NCBI RefSeq assembly: GCF_007280575.1
Contig: NZ_VKJP01000015.1
Span: forward strand, 1-41,818
Reading direction: 5' to 3'
Length of the DNA: 41,818 nucleotides
From: Streptomyces benahoarensis
GTDB taxonomy: Bacteria; Actinomycetota; Actinomycetes; Streptomycetales; Streptomycetaceae
Each line of letters starts with the position of its first letter. Positions within the stretch are counted from its first letter, which is position 1. The position numbers and the translations under genes are program-made. Of the stretch, positions 1 to 7,936 are shown piece after piece. The notes below the pieces were generated by a model. The model was not told where the DNA came from. It did not search any database and saw only the letters and a list, made by a program, of their open reading frames with translations.

Positions 1-102
1 AGCTTCCCGAAGGCGCGCGGGCTCAACCCGGTGAACGGGGCTATCCAGGACGGCTCCGACGCCGTGATCACACCAGCCACACCAAGATCATCTCACCTGT
101 GA
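1..102 (+). CDS. C-terminal end of an unidentified protein (partial)
   Basis: Frame 1 is open from the window edge to a TGA at 100-102 and encodes about 33 residues beginning SFPKARGLNPVNG. Codon choice is G/C-rich at third positions, as in real genes here, but the last ten codons are more mixed. No family is recognised. It would converge on the secreted-protein gene at 129-587. Confidence 0.3.
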   Translation, partial: SFPKARGLNPVNGAIQDGSDAVITPATPRSSHL

Positions 103-128
103 CCAGCAGTTACGGGACAACCCTTAGC

Positions 129-587
129 TCACGTCTGGCACTGCTTCGTCGCGGCTCCGCTCCAGTTGCTCCACGCCCCGCCGGCCGGCCTCACATGCAC
201 CCGGATTTCGGCGGTTACGTTGACAGGGCCGCAGACGCGGTCGGTGTTACCGATCTCGAACGGGCCGATCGTGGACCTGCGCTGGACGGTCGTGCGGCCG
301 TTGCCGAGCTTGACCCAGTGGCCGCCTTCGCGGATCCGGAAATACGCTTCGTAGTCGACGTAGGAGGCGTGGGCGCGGGAGTTGGTGATGACGGCGTGGG
401 CGGTGATGTTCCGCATGAAGACATGGCCGTCCTTCCACCGTTCGGCGGAGATGCAGCCCTGTGCGCCGATGTTCTGGGTCGAGACGGCGCCTCCGCAGGC
501 AATGGCGGCGGCGTGGGCGTCTGCCGGCAGTGCCAGCGCGGTCAGCAGGGCTGCTCCTGCTGTGGCGGTAAGTTGTTTCAGTTTCAT
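129..587 (-). CDS. small secreted protein of unknown function
   Basis: A 152-residue protein with a clear Sec signal: a basic start (MKLKQ), a hydrophobic stretch to about residue 22 and an Ala-X-Ala-like cleavage region (ADAHAAA). The mature part has four cysteines (Cys31, Cys45, Cys118, Cys149 by eye), suggesting one or two disulfides outside the cell, and is rich in beta-prone segments. The ATG at 587 is preceded by AGAGGAA at good spacing, supporting this start. I do not recognise the family. It resembles the many short secreted hypothetical proteins of Streptomyces. No operon partner is evident. Confidence 0.75.
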   Translation of the reverse strand: MKLKQLTATAGAALLTALALPADAHAAAIACGGAVSTQNIGAQGCISAERWKDGHVFMRNITAHAVITNSRAHASYVDYEAYFRIREGGHWVKLGNGRTTVQRRSTIGPFEIGNTDRVCGPVNVTAEIRVHVRPAGGAWSNWSGAATKQCQT

Positions 588-781
588 GGGTTCCTCTCGA
601 TCGGGATGTGCCGAAGACCAGACTGCCAGTCAGACCATGCGCCGGTACTCGTTCCATGCCACGCGGCAGCCTGCGCCTGGCCCGTGCGGAGCGCGCGGTG
701 AAGGAGGCCGGGACGATCGGCCGCAGTCCCGCAGTCGACGCCGCTGGGCAGGACCGGGTGAGGAGAGGAGAGCTCGAGGCG

Positions 782-1447
782 TCAGGGGCGGCGGGTGAGG
801 ACGTCGTCGGTGCGGGAGGCGTCGGCAACCCACGTTGCGGCGGCCGGCGCTATGAAGCCGAGCATGGTCTGGATGTCGTCCCGGCGGGCTTCGAGGGGCA
901 GGTGCCAGATCCCCTCGTGGTGAGCGATGCGGTTGCGGAACTTGTGCAGGCGCTTGATCGGGTCTTCCACCGTGGTCAGGGCACGGTTGGGGGCGTGGGG
1001 GAAGGCGCCTGCGAGGTCGGGCCACAGGTTGGTCTTGTACTGGCGGGCCAGCAGGAAGCGCCAGAAGCCGAAACTCAGCTCCGCGATGACCTTCCCGCGC
1101 GGCGTGGTCGCAGCGCCGCCCCGTCCAGCGCGCTCTTGGGTCTGGGCGATGTCGCCGCGGGCCTTGCCGCTGAGGGGGACCTGCCTGTCGATGTACCACT
1201 CGGTGGTGCGGTCCCGGCGCTGCTGGCGGGCAACGAGCCGTGCGTCCAGCGCGTTGCGGAGCATGATCTCCAGGTGTCCGAGCGGTTCGAAGAACGCCGC
1301 GGCGAGGTCGCTGTTCCACCGGTATAAGGCGAGGGCGCCGGTCGAGTCACCGGTGGTCAGGTAGGGGTTCAGCCGGTCGGGGCTGAGCAGCTCGATGACG
1401 GCTTTGTCGTCGGGCGGATCGATGCTGGTGGGCGACGTGCTGTGCAT
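782..1447 (-). CDS. Abi-like HEPN-domain protein
   Basis: A 221-residue soluble protein resembling the Abi_2/Abi-like family. It has an N-terminal helical part (LGHLEIMLRNALDARL) and, near residue 172, the segment FRNRIAHHEGIW, which carries the R-N-x-x-x-H signature of HEPN ribonuclease domains. Family members act in phage abortive infection or as toxins; RNase activity here is inference. No antitoxin gene is adjacent: upstream is a hairpin (1545-1576) and then the IS701 element. The ATG at 1447 has no strong ribosome site, so the start is uncertain by a few codons. Confidence 0.7.
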   Translation of the reverse strand: MHSTSPTSIDPPDDKAVIELLSPDRLNPYLTTGDSTGALALYRWNSDLAAAFFEPLGHLEIMLRNALDARLVARQQRRDRTTEWYIDRQVPLSGKARGDIAQTQERAGRGGAATTPRGKVIAELSFGFWRFLLARQYKTNLWPDLAGAFPHAPNRALTTVEDPIKRLHKFRNRIAHHEGIWHLPLEARRDDIQTMLGFIAPAAATWVADASRTDDVLTRRP

Positions 1448-1544
1448 GATGAGGAAATCGTAGGTACGCTCGGCGGCGAAGACCCTGGAATCGTCCCTGG
1501 TAGCCCTCGAAAGTGGCAGGCCATACCCCAGGGTTTAGACCTCC

Positions 1545-1576
1545 GTAAGGGCTGCCGGGATCCGGCGGCCCTTACG
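1545..1576. terminator. stem-loop between Abi-like gene and IS701 element
   Basis: GTAAGGGC pairs with GCCCTTAC around an inner GCCGG/CCGGC stem, giving a nearly continuous hairpin. There is no clear T-run, as is common for high-GC terminators. It lies just upstream of the Abi-like gene on the opposite strand, so it may instead shield that gene from outside transcription. Confidence 0.4.
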
Positions 1577-1744
1577 CTTTCCGGTGACACCGGTTGGGTT
1601 GCTGGGCGTCCCGCCTAACCTGCCGGCAGATTCGGTGGTGACTAGTACTCCAGCCGTAGATCGTTATGTGCCCTGGTCTTGGGGCTGTCTGCCACTGGCG
1701 GAAACTCGGGTGGCCTCAGCGCACGATCTGGGTAGAGTCGCGCA

Positions 1745-2239
1745 ATGCCCGAGCTGAAGCGGCTCCATGCCGGACACGCCCCGGCGGTTCTGGCCTTCGA
1801 GCTGGCGAACCGCACCTACTTCGCTGCCTCGATCTCCGACCGCGGCGACGACTTCTTCGACCAGTTCACCGACCGGTACAACGCCTCGCTGGCCGAGCAG
1901 GAGGCCGGCAGCTGCGCCTTCTACGTGCTCGTCGCCGAGGACGGCTCGGTACTCGGCAGGTTCAACCTGTACGACTTGGAGGACGGCACTGCCAGACTCG
2001 GCTACCGGGTCGCGGAGCGGGTCGCCAGCCGCGGCGTGGCGACCGCGACCGTCCGGGAGCTGTGCCGGATAGCGACCGCGAGGCACGGCCTGCGCACACT
2101 GCGGGCGGCCACCTCCCACGACAACGTCGCGTCCCAGAAAGTCTTGGCCAAGGCCGGGTTCGTCCCGGTTGGCCCTGCTACCCCGGCCGATCTCGGCGGC
2201 AAGTCAGGCACTTGGTACCAGCGCGACCTCCAGCCATAG
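1745..2239 (+). CDS. GNAT-family N-acetyltransferase
   Basis: A 164-residue acyl-CoA N-acyltransferase of the RimJ/RimL-like type. The acetyl-CoA binding region is seen in GYRVAERVASRGVATATVREL, where the R-G-x-A pyrophosphate loop is relaxed to SRGVAT, followed by the family's conserved N-x-x-S-x-x-V-L-x-K-x-G-F segment (NVASQKVLAKAGF). The substrate is unknown; relatives acetylate ribosomal-protein N-termini or small amines and antibiotics. The gene lies inside the terminal repeats of an IS701 element, and its last codons and TAG stop fall within the inner degenerate IS end. The final residues therefore appear to be IS-derived. Confidence 0.85.
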   Translation: MPELKRLHAGHAPAVLAFELANRTYFAASISDRGDDFFDQFTDRYNASLAEQEAGSCAFYVLVAEDGSVLGRFNLYDLEDGTARLGYRVAERVASRGVATATVRELCRIATARHGLRTLRAATSHDNVASQKVLAKAGFVPVGPATPADLGGKSGTWYQRDLQP

Positions 2240-2250
2240 ACCTTGATCTT
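2228..2250 (+). repeat. internal degenerate left end of the IS701 element
   Basis: CTCCAGCCATAGACCTTGAT and following bases match the right terminal repeat read inward at about 20 of 23 positions. The match extends past the 19 bp shared with the outer left end. The GNAT stop codon lies inside it. Confidence 0.55.
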
Positions 2251-2300
2251 GCTCGTGGGTCGGCTGCGGGAAGGCTGCGGCCACCGCTGATCATCGGTGT

Positions 2301-3611
2301 GTGAAGACTAACGATCTTGCGGTGGCCGCAGGCCACAGCGCAGACCCTGCTCGCTGGCAGGAAGCGTTCGAGGTCCTGATGAGCCGGATAGCCGGCCGGT
2401 TCGCCCGGGTTGAACCCCGGCGTCGGGTACGGGATCTGGTGCTGGGGCTGCTGTCGGACCTGCCACGCAAAAACTGCTGGAGCATCGCCGAGTGGGCCGG
2501 AGAGGCCACCCCGGACGGCATGCAGCACCTGCTCGGCCGGGCCCGATGGGATGCCGGCGCCGTGCGCGATGACGTGCGCGAGTACGTCCTGGAGCATCTA
2601 CACGACGAGGGTGCAGTGCTGGTGGTCGACGAGACCGGGGACGTGAAGAAGGGCACGCACACCGTCGGTGTCCAGCGCCAGTACACCGGCACCGCCGGGA
2701 GGATCGAAAACGCGCAAGTCGCTGTCTACCTCGTCTATGCGGGACGGCGTGGGCACGCGGCGGTGGACCGGGAGCTGTACGTCCCGCGCTCCTGGACGCG
2801 CGACCCAGACCGCTGCCGAGCCGCGGGCCTGGACGAGGACACCGTCTTCGCGATCAAGCCGGAGCTGGCCGCCCGCATGATCGGCCGGTTCCTCGATGCC
2901 GGGCACCGCGCCGGCTGGGTCGCGGCAGACGAGGTCTACGGCGGCAACCCGAAGCTGCGCTCCGCGCTGGAAGAACGCCAGGTCGGCTACGTGCTCGCCA
3001 TCGCCTGCTCACATGAACTCACCACCGGCGCGGGGAAGTTCCGCGCGGATGCCCTGGCCGCGAAGGTGCCCAGACGGGCCTGGCAGAAGCTGTCGGCCGG
3101 GGCCGGTGCGAAGCGGCACCGCTTCTACGACTGGGCCGTCATCGACGTGGCCGAACCCCGCCCCGGCAGCCGCCAGCTGCTGATCCGCCGCAACCGCACC
3201 ACCGGTGAACTCGCCTACTACCGCTGCTTCTCACCCGACCCGGCGCCCCTGAACACCCTGGTCCGCGTCGCTGGATCAAGGTGGCGGGTGGAGGAGACCT
3301 TCCAGTCCGGAAAGGGCCTGGCCGGTCTCGACGAGCACCAAGTCCGCCGCTACACCTCCTGGTCCCGCTGGGTCACCCTGGCCATGCTCGCTCACGCCTT
3401 CCTCGCCGTTGTCCGCGCCGACGAACACGCCCGGGGCCCCACACCTGACGGGCTTATCCCGCTCACCTGCAACGAGATCCAGCGACTGTTCATCGCCTTG
3501 GTCGTCCGGCCCGTGCGCGAGGTAGCCCACCGGTTCGCCTGGTCCGCCTGGCGACGCCGCCACCAGGCCCGAGCCGGCCATTACCGACGACAAGCCGCGA
3601 ATCAGACATGA
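2301..3611 (+). CDS. IS701-family transposase
   Basis: A 436-residue DDE transposase of the IS701 (DUF4322-like) family, full length. The catalytic acids are visible in VVDETGDVKKG (about residue 111), VAADEVYGG (about 208) and VEETFQSGKG (about 331). It has a helical N-terminal region with NCWSIAEWAGE and a basic C-terminus. It would catalyse cut-and-paste movement at the terminal repeats at 1646-1664 and 3617-3635. The frame is unbroken, so it may be active. The TGA overlaps the start of the right-end region. Confidence 0.93.
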   Translation: MKTNDLAVAAGHSADPARWQEAFEVLMSRIAGRFARVEPRRRVRDLVLGLLSDLPRKNCWSIAEWAGEATPDGMQHLLGRARWDAGAVRDDVREYVLEHLHDEGAVLVVDETGDVKKGTHTVGVQRQYTGTAGRIENAQVAVYLVYAGRRGHAAVDRELYVPRSWTRDPDRCRAAGLDEDTVFAIKPELAARMIGRFLDAGHRAGWVAADEVYGGNPKLRSALEERQVGYVLAIACSHELTTGAGKFRADALAAKVPRRAWQKLSAGAGAKRHRFYDWAVIDVAEPRPGSRQLLIRRNRTTGELAYYRCFSPDPAPLNTLVRVAGSRWRVEETFQSGKGLAGLDEHQVRRYTSWSRWVTLAMLAHAFLAVVRADEHARGPTPDGLIPLTCNEIQRLFIALVVRPVREVAHRFAWSAWRRRHQARAGHYRRQAANQT

Positions 3612-3641
3612 AGATCACGATCTACGGCTGGAGTATTAGTA

Positions 3642-3863
3642 CCGCCCCGGGAGGCCAACCGGAATACGGCGGAAGACGGCCTGGAGGCCGCAATGCTGCT
3701 GGCCGCCCGCTCCACCAGCACCCGCACCGGCAAGCCGCTGCTCACCTTCAAGCAGATCGCCGCGGCGCTCGACGTAGGATCCGAGCAGGCCGCTCAGGGC
3801 CGGTACCGCAGGAAGGTCGGCAACCTCAACAGCAGCGACTCCGGGGCCGACGGAACCCCGTAG
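3642..3863 (+). pseudogene. fragment with helix-turn-helix-like end
   Basis: Directly after the IS701 right end, a frame open from the junction to TAG at 3861-3863 encodes about 73 residues including LTFKQIAAALDVGSEQAAQG, which reads like the recognition end of a DNA-binding protein. No start codon remains and no matching 5' part is visible left of the IS at 1640, so it is probably a truncated 3' end. Confidence 0.4.
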
Positions 3864-3979
3864 ACGGCTTCCGCCCACGCCGAGCTGGTGTTGCCGCCGA
3901 CCTGCCCGGCATTGACGGGGCCTCGGCGTTCCCGCTGCCGCCGAAGCTGTCGGTCACGTCCTTCCACGGCGGCCGGGCT

Positions 3980-4126
3980 TCTCCGCCATCCCAGACCGGT
4001 GCGAACTCAATGTCGACGTCCGCACCACTCCGACCTTCGACGCCCACGACGCCGAGACCCTCGTCCGCGAGGTCGTCGCCGAGCTCGACGCGGAGCTGCC
4101 CGCGGACGCGGGGCCGGCACCGTTGA
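3980..4126 (+). pseudogene. fragment resembling an M20-family peptidase
   Basis: One frame reads CELNVDVRTTPTFDAHDAET and continues as an amphipathic helix (LVREVVAELDAEL). This resembles the dimerisation-domain strand and helix of M20 peptidases such as ArgE/DapE. It is open on both sides without a start and loses resemblance after about 4126. Identification rests on this short stretch only. Confidence 0.35.
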
Positions 4127-4237
4127 CAGTGCTGCCCCGCGTACGCTGCGCATGCCCCGCCCCCGGGCCGTGGCGCCGCCCGTTCGCTGCCCCGGCCGTG
4201 GCGCGGTCAGTCCTCCGAGCGCCGGGCCGTGACGCCC

Positions 4238-5581
4238 TCAGTCCAGGGTCGCCCCGGAGGTCTCGGGCGCCCAGGCGAAGGAGACCACCGCGCCGAGGAC
4301 CAGGAACACGCTGAGGACTGTCATGGACGGCGAGAACCCGAGATGATCGATGCTCATCGGTAGCAGGAAGGTGCCCGCAGCGGAACCGACCCGGCTGAGG
4401 CCGTTGAGCAGACCGACACCGGAACTGCGAAGAGCGGTCGGGAAAAGCTCGGGGGGATAGACCTGATCGAGATTGGACGAGGCCGACATCATAAAGGTGA
4501 AGGCCAGGAAGAGAACGAAGAGCAGAAGCTTCGGAGCACCGGGCCAGATACCCATGGGGCCCAGCGCGACGGCCATCACCACAAAGGATCCGATAACGAA
4601 TCCGCGACGCGAGAATCGCGAGACGAACCAGAGACCGGCGATGCTGCCGAGCAGAAGGAATACGTTCAGCAGTCCGTCGCCGAGGAATCCCTCCTTCAGA
4701 CCGAACCTGGCCATGATGATCGGCAGGAATGTGTAAATGGCGAAGTACGGGATGACTTGGCAGTTGTAATAGAGGATGCCGAAGGCCGTCTTGCGCCATT
4801 GCTCCGCGCTGAACAGGCCCCGGTACGAGGCTGAGGGAGCTTTGTCCGTGCCGGGCTCGGCCGCGATGGAGGCGAAGTCCACGTGCCGGCCGATGTACTT
4901 CTCCACGACGGCGCGGGCCTCTTCGACCCGCCCCTTGCTGATCAGCCAGCGAGGCGATTCCGGGGTGCCGATTCGCATCAGCAGGACCACGAGGGCGGGA
5001 AGGGCGCTGCTCGCCAGCAGCCACCGCCAAGCGTTGCCGCCCTGGTCGATGAGGTAGCTGCCGAAGAAGAAGGAGCAGACGTAGCCGATCGTCCACATGG
5101 CGGTGAGAGAGGCCAGCAGAAAACCACGGTGCCGCCGGGGGCAGAATTCGGCCACGAGCGTCGGGCCTATGGCGTAGTCGGCGCCGATGCCGATGCCGAT
5201 GAGGAGCCGCAGAACGAATAGTTCCATCGGCCCGCCGACCCAGAACTGCGCGATCGACGCCAGGGTGATCAGGACGAAGTTCAGCATGTAGAGCTGCTGA
5301 CGCCCCATACGGTCGGCCAGCCAACCGAGCGTGATGCTGCCGAGGAAGATCCCGATGAGCGCCGAGGCCCCGAGCAGGCCCTCCCAGGCGGAACCAAATC
5401 CCATCTGCGGCCTGATGAGTGTCAACGCGATACCGATGATACCCAGTTGATAGCCGTCGGAGAAGTTGGCTCCGAAGGTGAGTGCGGTGATCTTGACGTG
5501 AAATCTATTGAGGGGGGCGTCGTCGAAAGGGACGAGTCCCGGCTCTGATACCGGAATCGGAGCTAGCTTATTTTCAGGCAT
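4238..5581 (-). CDS. MFS transporter, sugar-porter-like
   Basis: A 447-residue integral membrane protein with about 12 hydrophobic segments. The family signature G-W-L-A-D-R-M-G-R lies in the loop after TM2, and PESPRWLISKGR follows TM6, as in the sugar-porter/metabolite:H+ symporter branch of the major facilitator superfamily. It would sit in the cytoplasmic membrane and move a small metabolite; the substrate cannot be read from sequence. It is divergent from the HAL/PAL homologue across about 180 bp containing a palindrome, so the two may be co-regulated and the transporter may handle that enzyme's substrate or product (inference). The ATG at 5581 is the likely start. Confidence 0.9.
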   Translation of the reverse strand: MPENKLAPIPVSEPGLVPFDDAPLNRFHVKITALTFGANFSDGYQLGIIGIALTLIRPQMGFGSAWEGLLGASALIGIFLGSITLGWLADRMGRQQLYMLNFVLITLASIAQFWVGGPMELFVLRLLIGIGIGADYAIGPTLVAEFCPRRHRGFLLASLTAMWTIGYVCSFFFGSYLIDQGGNAWRWLLASSALPALVVLLMRIGTPESPRWLISKGRVEEARAVVEKYIGRHVDFASIAAEPGTDKAPSASYRGLFSAEQWRKTAFGILYYNCQVIPYFAIYTFLPIIMARFGLKEGFLGDGLLNVFLLLGSIAGLWFVSRFSRRGFVIGSFVVMAVALGPMGIWPGAPKLLLFVLFLAFTFMMSASSNLDQVYPPELFPTALRSSGVGLLNGLSRVGSAAGTFLLPMSIDHLGFSPSMTVLSVFLVLGAVVSFAWAPETSGATLD

Positions 5582-5721
5582 CGTCCCACTAAGGTCCTAT
5601 CCGCGTGGAAGTTGTCTTTCTCGACGCCCGCCCACGTGCGGTATGTCCGGGCCGGCAGGCAGTGGACACCTCGCCCGCTCCGCACCCTTGCCAACGCCGT
5701 GAATAACAAGTTTCATGTAGG

Positions 5722-5737
5722 TTCATTGATGAATGAA
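5722..5737. promoter_or_regulatory. palindrome in divergent MFS/HAL-like promoter
   Basis: TTCATT-GATG-AATGAA is a perfect 6-bp inverted repeat in an AT-rich patch, unusual here, between the divergent MFS and HAL-like genes. It could be an operator serving both. The promoter of the second HAL-like gene has a related ATTCA...TGAAT element at 17534-17557. Confidence 0.4.
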
Positions 5738-5811
5738 AACGTGTCAAGGGGTGAGCAGCGATCGACAGTAACAGTCTCCGCATTGACGGCTCCCGACTGA
5801 GGTGCGACGAC

Positions 5812-7209
5812 GTGGTCCGCGTGGCCCGGCGCAGGGCCTCCCTGGAGCTGGACGGCAAGGCACTGGAGCAGGCGGGTCACGCCTACGAGGTAGCGCGCGA
5901 CAGCGAGACGAAGCGGGCTGTCTATGGCCGCACCACCGGAGTCGGGGCGAACAGGCACGAGGTCGTCGACCCGCACGGCGCCGACCAGCACGGCCTGCGC
6001 CTGCTGCGCAGCCACGCGGGCACCACGGGCGAGCCTTCGGACGAGGATCTCGTACGGGCGACACTGGTCATCCGCCTCAACCAGCTCGCCGCGGCGGGGA
6101 GCGGCGTCCACCCACGCCTGCTGACGGCCCTCGCCACGGCCCTGCGCGTCGGCGCGATACCGGTCACACACACCCGAGGTTCCATAGGCACCGGCGACCT
6201 GGGCCAGCTCGCGGAGATCGCGCTGACCTTCGCGGGAGAGCGGCCCTGGGGCACGGGCGGGATCGCACCGGTCCCGGTCAGCCCCGGTGACGCGCTCGCC
6301 TTCATCTCCAGCAACGCGGCCACCCTGGCGCGGTCGGTACTCGCCTGGAGCGACCTGCGGACTCTGCTGCGCGCCAGCCACACCGTCGCGGCGCTGTCGT
6401 TCTGCGCGCTGGGCGGATCACCCGAGGCCTTCGCAGCGCGGGTCCACGCGCAGCGCCCGCATCCCGGTTCCGTGCACTGCGCCTCGGAGATGCGCAGGCT
6501 GCTGTGGGCGGACACGGAGCCGGAGCCCGGCCGGCGCCTCCAGGACCCGTTTGGACTGCGTGCCTTCCCGCAAGTCCAGGGACCGGCGCTGGAGGCGGCC
6601 GACGCCCTGGAGACGGCGCTGACCGTCGACATCAATGCGGCGGCGGAGAACCCCTTCATCGACGTGGAGACGGGCGACGTCTACCACCACGGCCACTTCG
6701 CCACCTCCCACCTCGCCCTCGACCTGGACCACCTGCGGGCTGCGGTCCACCACGTTGCGGAACTCTCCACGGCGCGCCTGAGCGACCTGGTCGAACCCGA
6801 CCTGAGCGGCCTCCCGCCGTTTCTCGCGGACGGCCCGGCGGGCAGCTCCGGCATCATGATCCTGGAGTACCTGGCCCACGACGCCCTCAGTCAGATGCGG
6901 CACGCGGCGGCCCCTGTGACACTCGGCACGGCCGTCATCTCCCGAGGCTTGGAGGACCACGCCAGCTTCTCCACCCAGGCGGCTCACGCCACGACGGCCG
7001 CGATCGCCTCGTACCGCACAGTCCTGGCCTGCGAGCTGCTCGGAGCCGTACGCGCCCTGACCATGAGCGGGGCACAGCTGCCCGGGGCACCCGTGCGGGA
7101 CGCGCTGCGGCTGGCACAGCGGACCCTGCCGATGATCAAGGAGGATCACCCGCTGACGCAGGAGGTCACCGTCGCGGAGGATCTGCTGCCGGCGCTGGCA
7201 GAACTCTGA
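5812..7209 (+). CDS. HAL/PAL-family protein lacking the MIO triad
   Basis: A 465-residue member of the aromatic amino acid ammonia-lyase fold. Recognised landmarks: VYGRTTGVG (the VYGVNTGFG loop with the catalytic Tyr), RSHAGTTGEP, SSNAAT (the active-site Asn), QDPFGLRAFPQV (Gln and Arg kept, usual Tyr replaced by Phe) and LEDHAS near the C-terminus. The cofactor-forming site is altered: canonical GSVGASGDLAPL reads GSIGTGDLGQL, so Ala-Ser-Gly is not present and the electrophilic MIO group should not form. Ordinary ammonia-lyase activity is therefore doubtful. Family-like sequence (RIDGSRLRCDDVVRVAR) continues in frame upstream to about 5761 without ATG, GTG or TTG, so GTG at 5812 may not be the true start. 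Confidence 0.8.
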   Translation: MVRVARRRASLELDGKALEQAGHAYEVARDSETKRAVYGRTTGVGANRHEVVDPHGADQHGLRLLRSHAGTTGEPSDEDLVRATLVIRLNQLAAAGSGVHPRLLTALATALRVGAIPVTHTRGSIGTGDLGQLAEIALTFAGERPWGTGGIAPVPVSPGDALAFISSNAATLARSVLAWSDLRTLLRASHTVAALSFCALGGSPEAFAARVHAQRPHPGSVHCASEMRRLLWADTEPEPGRRLQDPFGLRAFPQVQGPALEAADALETALTVDINAAAENPFIDVETGDVYHHGHFATSHLALDLDHLRAAVHHVAELSTARLSDLVEPDLSGLPPFLADGPAGSSGIMILEYLAHDALSQMRHAAAPVTLGTAVISRGLEDHASFSTQAAHATTAAIASYRTVLACELLGAVRALTMSGAQLPGAPVRDALRLAQRTLPMIKEDHPLTQEVTVAEDLLPALAEL

Positions 7210-7359
7210 GGGTGACCGGGCCACCGGGGACACCGCGGCGGACCTCGGCCCCCGACCCTCACACCGGCGCAGGCTGTGGTGACTGTGAATGTCCGTAGTC
7301 GCGTGCACGGATGAGCCGGGGGTTCGCCGTCGCGTGCAGAGAGGGTGTTCGATACTGAT

Positions 7360-7560
7360 TCAGGCTGCCGCGGGCGGTTTCGGGCGGAGGTATTGCCCGA
7401 CTTTGTTCGGGCTGGCGGTCAGCCGGTTACTCATGGAGTTGACTATGGCCCAGTGGATCATTGACCGGGACCGGGTCGGCAGTGCCTCGTAGTCGCGGTG
7501 CAGACGCCGGTACCGGTTCATGATCGCGAAAGTCTGCTCCACCGTCGTGGCCGCTTGCAT
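7360..7560 (-). pseudogene. C-terminal remnant of an IS5-type transposase
   Basis: The 66 residues include TVEQTFAIMNRYRRLHRDYE followed by MIHWAIVNSMSNRLT, matching the end of IS4/IS5-superfamily DDE transposases (V-E-x-T-F-x-x-x-x-R-Y-R-R-L-x-x-D-Y-E; the Glu is the last catalytic acid). Sequence before residue 3 is unrelated, so it is truncated at about 7555. Confidence 0.7.
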
Positions 7561-7921
7561 CCGGCGGGAGCCGCCGGCCTGATCAAAAGGTCGGTGGCTG
7601 CCGAGAAGGCCGCCAAAAGGCCGGTCGAGGGCCGGTTCCCGGGCGGCGAGGGGCCGTTGGAGGACCTGGGCGCCGGATCAGCGCGGCGGTGTCCTTGAAG
7701 GACCGGCCGTGCACCGACGCGGTCAGGCACCCCCACGCCGACGAAGGACCCCCGCATGCCTGCGTCCGTGATCCTGCGCCCGAAGGCGCCGAGATGAGCG
7801 TCACCAAGACCCGACGCCCCGCACAGACCGATGCCCGCCCGCGCCCAGCACAGCCGGTGACATCCCGTGAGGTCACGCTGGAGGCACGCCGGAGATGATC
7901 GGATGCGCCCGCCGGTTCCTA
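7561..7921. other. unassigned stretch between IS remnants
   Basis: No convincing gene. A short plus-strand frame at 7794-7898 starts MSVTKTRRPAQTDARPRP, but its ribosome site is weak and it ends just before the ISAzo13 terminal repeat. It might be the start of a gene cut by that insertion. Confidence 0.3.
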
Positions 7922-7936
7922 AGGGCGCGCAGAGAA

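Larger units (their letters stand above)
1646..3635 (+). mobile_element. IS701-family unit with GNAT passenger gene
   Basis: A perfect 19-bp inverted repeat (TACTCCAGCCGTAGATCGT) occurs at 1646-1664 and, reversed, at 3617-3635. It encloses a GNAT gene and an IS701-type transposase. The outer four bases are CTAG (1642-1645) and TTAG (3636-3639). Both fit the YTAR-type target of this family but are not identical, so a simple single insertion is not proved. A third, degenerate end lies at about 2228-2250, just before the transposase. It matches the right end over CTCCAGCC-TAGA-C-TGATCTT. The basic IS is therefore probably about 2228-3635, and the longer unit uses an alternative outer left end. 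Confidence 0.7.

Noticed and set aside
3954-5324. 456-codon minus-strand frame over the MFS gene
   Set aside because: Arg/Pro/Gly/Ser-rich out-of-frame shadow of the MFS gene; the other frame has clear membrane spans and family motifs.
6418-7308. 296-codon minus-strand frame over HAL-like gene 1
   Set aside because: Antisense shadow with no recognisable domain; the plus strand carries all the family landmarks.
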